DNA from: Alphaproteobacteria bacterium
GTDB lineage: Bacteria > Pseudomonadota > Alphaproteobacteria > Puniceispirillales > Puniceispirillaceae
Direction of reading: 5' to 3'
Length of the DNA stretch: 53,931 bases
NCBI GenBank assembly: GCA_018666135.1
Contig: JABJAN010000036.1
Span: forward strand, 1 to 53,931
Within the stretch, counting starts at the first letter, position 1, and each line of letters opens with the position of its first letter. The notes under the pieces are model-generated. The model did not search any database, was not told the origin of the DNA, and saw only the letters and a list, made by a program, of their open reading frames with translations. The translations under genes and the position numbers were made by a program. Shown piece after piece: positions 53,731 to 53,931 of the stretch.

Positions 53731-53807
53731 GGCCCCGTAGCTCATCAGGATAGAGCGCGAGATTCCTAATCCCGAGGTAACAGGTTCGAGTCCTGTCGGG
53801 GTCACCA
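53731..53807 (+). tRNA. tRNA-Arg (anticodon CCT)
   Basis: A 77-base cloverleaf with encoded CCA. The acceptor stem is GGCCCCG with CGGGGTC, the D-stem GCTC with GAGC, the anticodon loop TTCCTAA (53763-53769, anticodon CCT at 53765-53767), and the T-arm ACAGG-TTCGAGT-CCTGT. The D-loop carries the GGA that includes the A20 arginine identity base. One A-C mismatch lies in the anticodon stem (CGAGA with TCCCG). It decodes AGG. Confidence 0.96.
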
Positions 53808-53931
53808 TTTCCAAAAAAATACCTATAAAAATCAATAAGTTAATTACAAAAGCGTCCCACGTTTTTTGGGCGTGGTACACTTTACCAGTCTATTTTATCT
53901 AAAATATTAGCTGATTTTGACGCTAGATTGC

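Noticed and set aside
53854-53878. A hairpin (CCACG with CGTGG) downstream of the tRNA
   Set aside because: The stem is only 5 bp plus a mismatch and has no T-run after it, so I do not call it a terminator or attachment site.
53695-53880. A minus-strand frame across the tRNA encoding a GLEPVTSGL-like peptide
   Set aside because: This peptide is the well-known spurious translation of the antisense of tRNA-Arg; the tRNA explains the sequence.

Overview
The window looks like a chromosomal segment of a free-living, probably marine, AT-rich alphaproteobacterium with a streamlined genome. This is inferred from gene content only. The clues are the hemC-hemD-mitofilin-hemY cluster, GapR (DUF2312) beside DUF1244, an ECF sigma factor/ChrR pair, an IalB-family protein, the MntR type, Calvin-subtype class II aldolase and AcuI, the acrylyl-CoA reductase of DMSP metabolism. 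Genes are very tightly packed: many ends meet within 5-20 bp, several starts overlap stops, and no gene-free gap exceeds 300 bp. I see no insertion sequence, prophage, integrase, CRISPR array or rRNA. The content resembles SAR116/Rhodospirillales-like marine lineages, but the lineage cannot be fixed from reading alone.

Layout. 1-3343 (minus): a truncated zinc alcohol dehydrogenase, a Gfo/Idh/MocA oxidoreductase and an M17 aminopeptidase. 3578-6513 (plus): a three-gene envelope-glycosylation operon (GT-C transferase, DPM1-like GT2, LAB_N membrane protein). 6521-9037 (minus): EVE protein, gpsA and tsaD. 9081-13383 (plus): hemC, hemD, mitofilin-like protein, hemY. 13535-18695 (plus): a complete branched-chain-amino-acid-type ABC importer with a strong terminator between the binding-protein gene and the other four genes. 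18785-26467: pyk, a TPR protein, rhodanese, acuI, hpt, a beta-hydroxyacid dehydrogenase, a TauE-like exporter, gamma-carbonic-anhydrase-like protein and sodB. 26629-30072: a small hypothetical gene, argG, DUF3429 and the chrR/rpoE pair. 30299-36908: IalB, rlmN, a BI-1 protein, fbp-fba, an M23 protein and trxB. 36918-41134: MFS transporter, double cold-shock protein, pyrF, gapR, DUF1244 and mntR. 41221-48718: a second GT-C transferase, sufE, a GlxA-type regulator divergent from fhs, two RNA methyltransferase genes and an Lrp regulator. 48724-53807: a GT4 glycosyltransferase, an EamA transporter, an unrecognised 207-residue protein, a full-length STT3/PglB-type oligosaccharyltransferase and tRNA-Arg(CCT).

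How the parts fit. Most of the window is housekeeping: haem, central carbon, one-carbon, arginine, pyrimidine, purine salvage, translation and RNA modification. The accessory themes are envelope or protein glycosylation (three membrane-embedded GT-C enzymes plus GT2 and GT4 enzymes), uptake and turnover of marine solutes (the ABC importer, AcuI, TauE, the GlxA-type regulator beside fhs) and oxidative-stress control (sodB, rpoE-chrR, mntR, trxB). The most interesting single item is the STT3 homologue at the right end. Next is a ChrR anti-sigma factor that has lost three of the four zinc ligands of its sigma-binding domain while keeping all four in its cupin domain.
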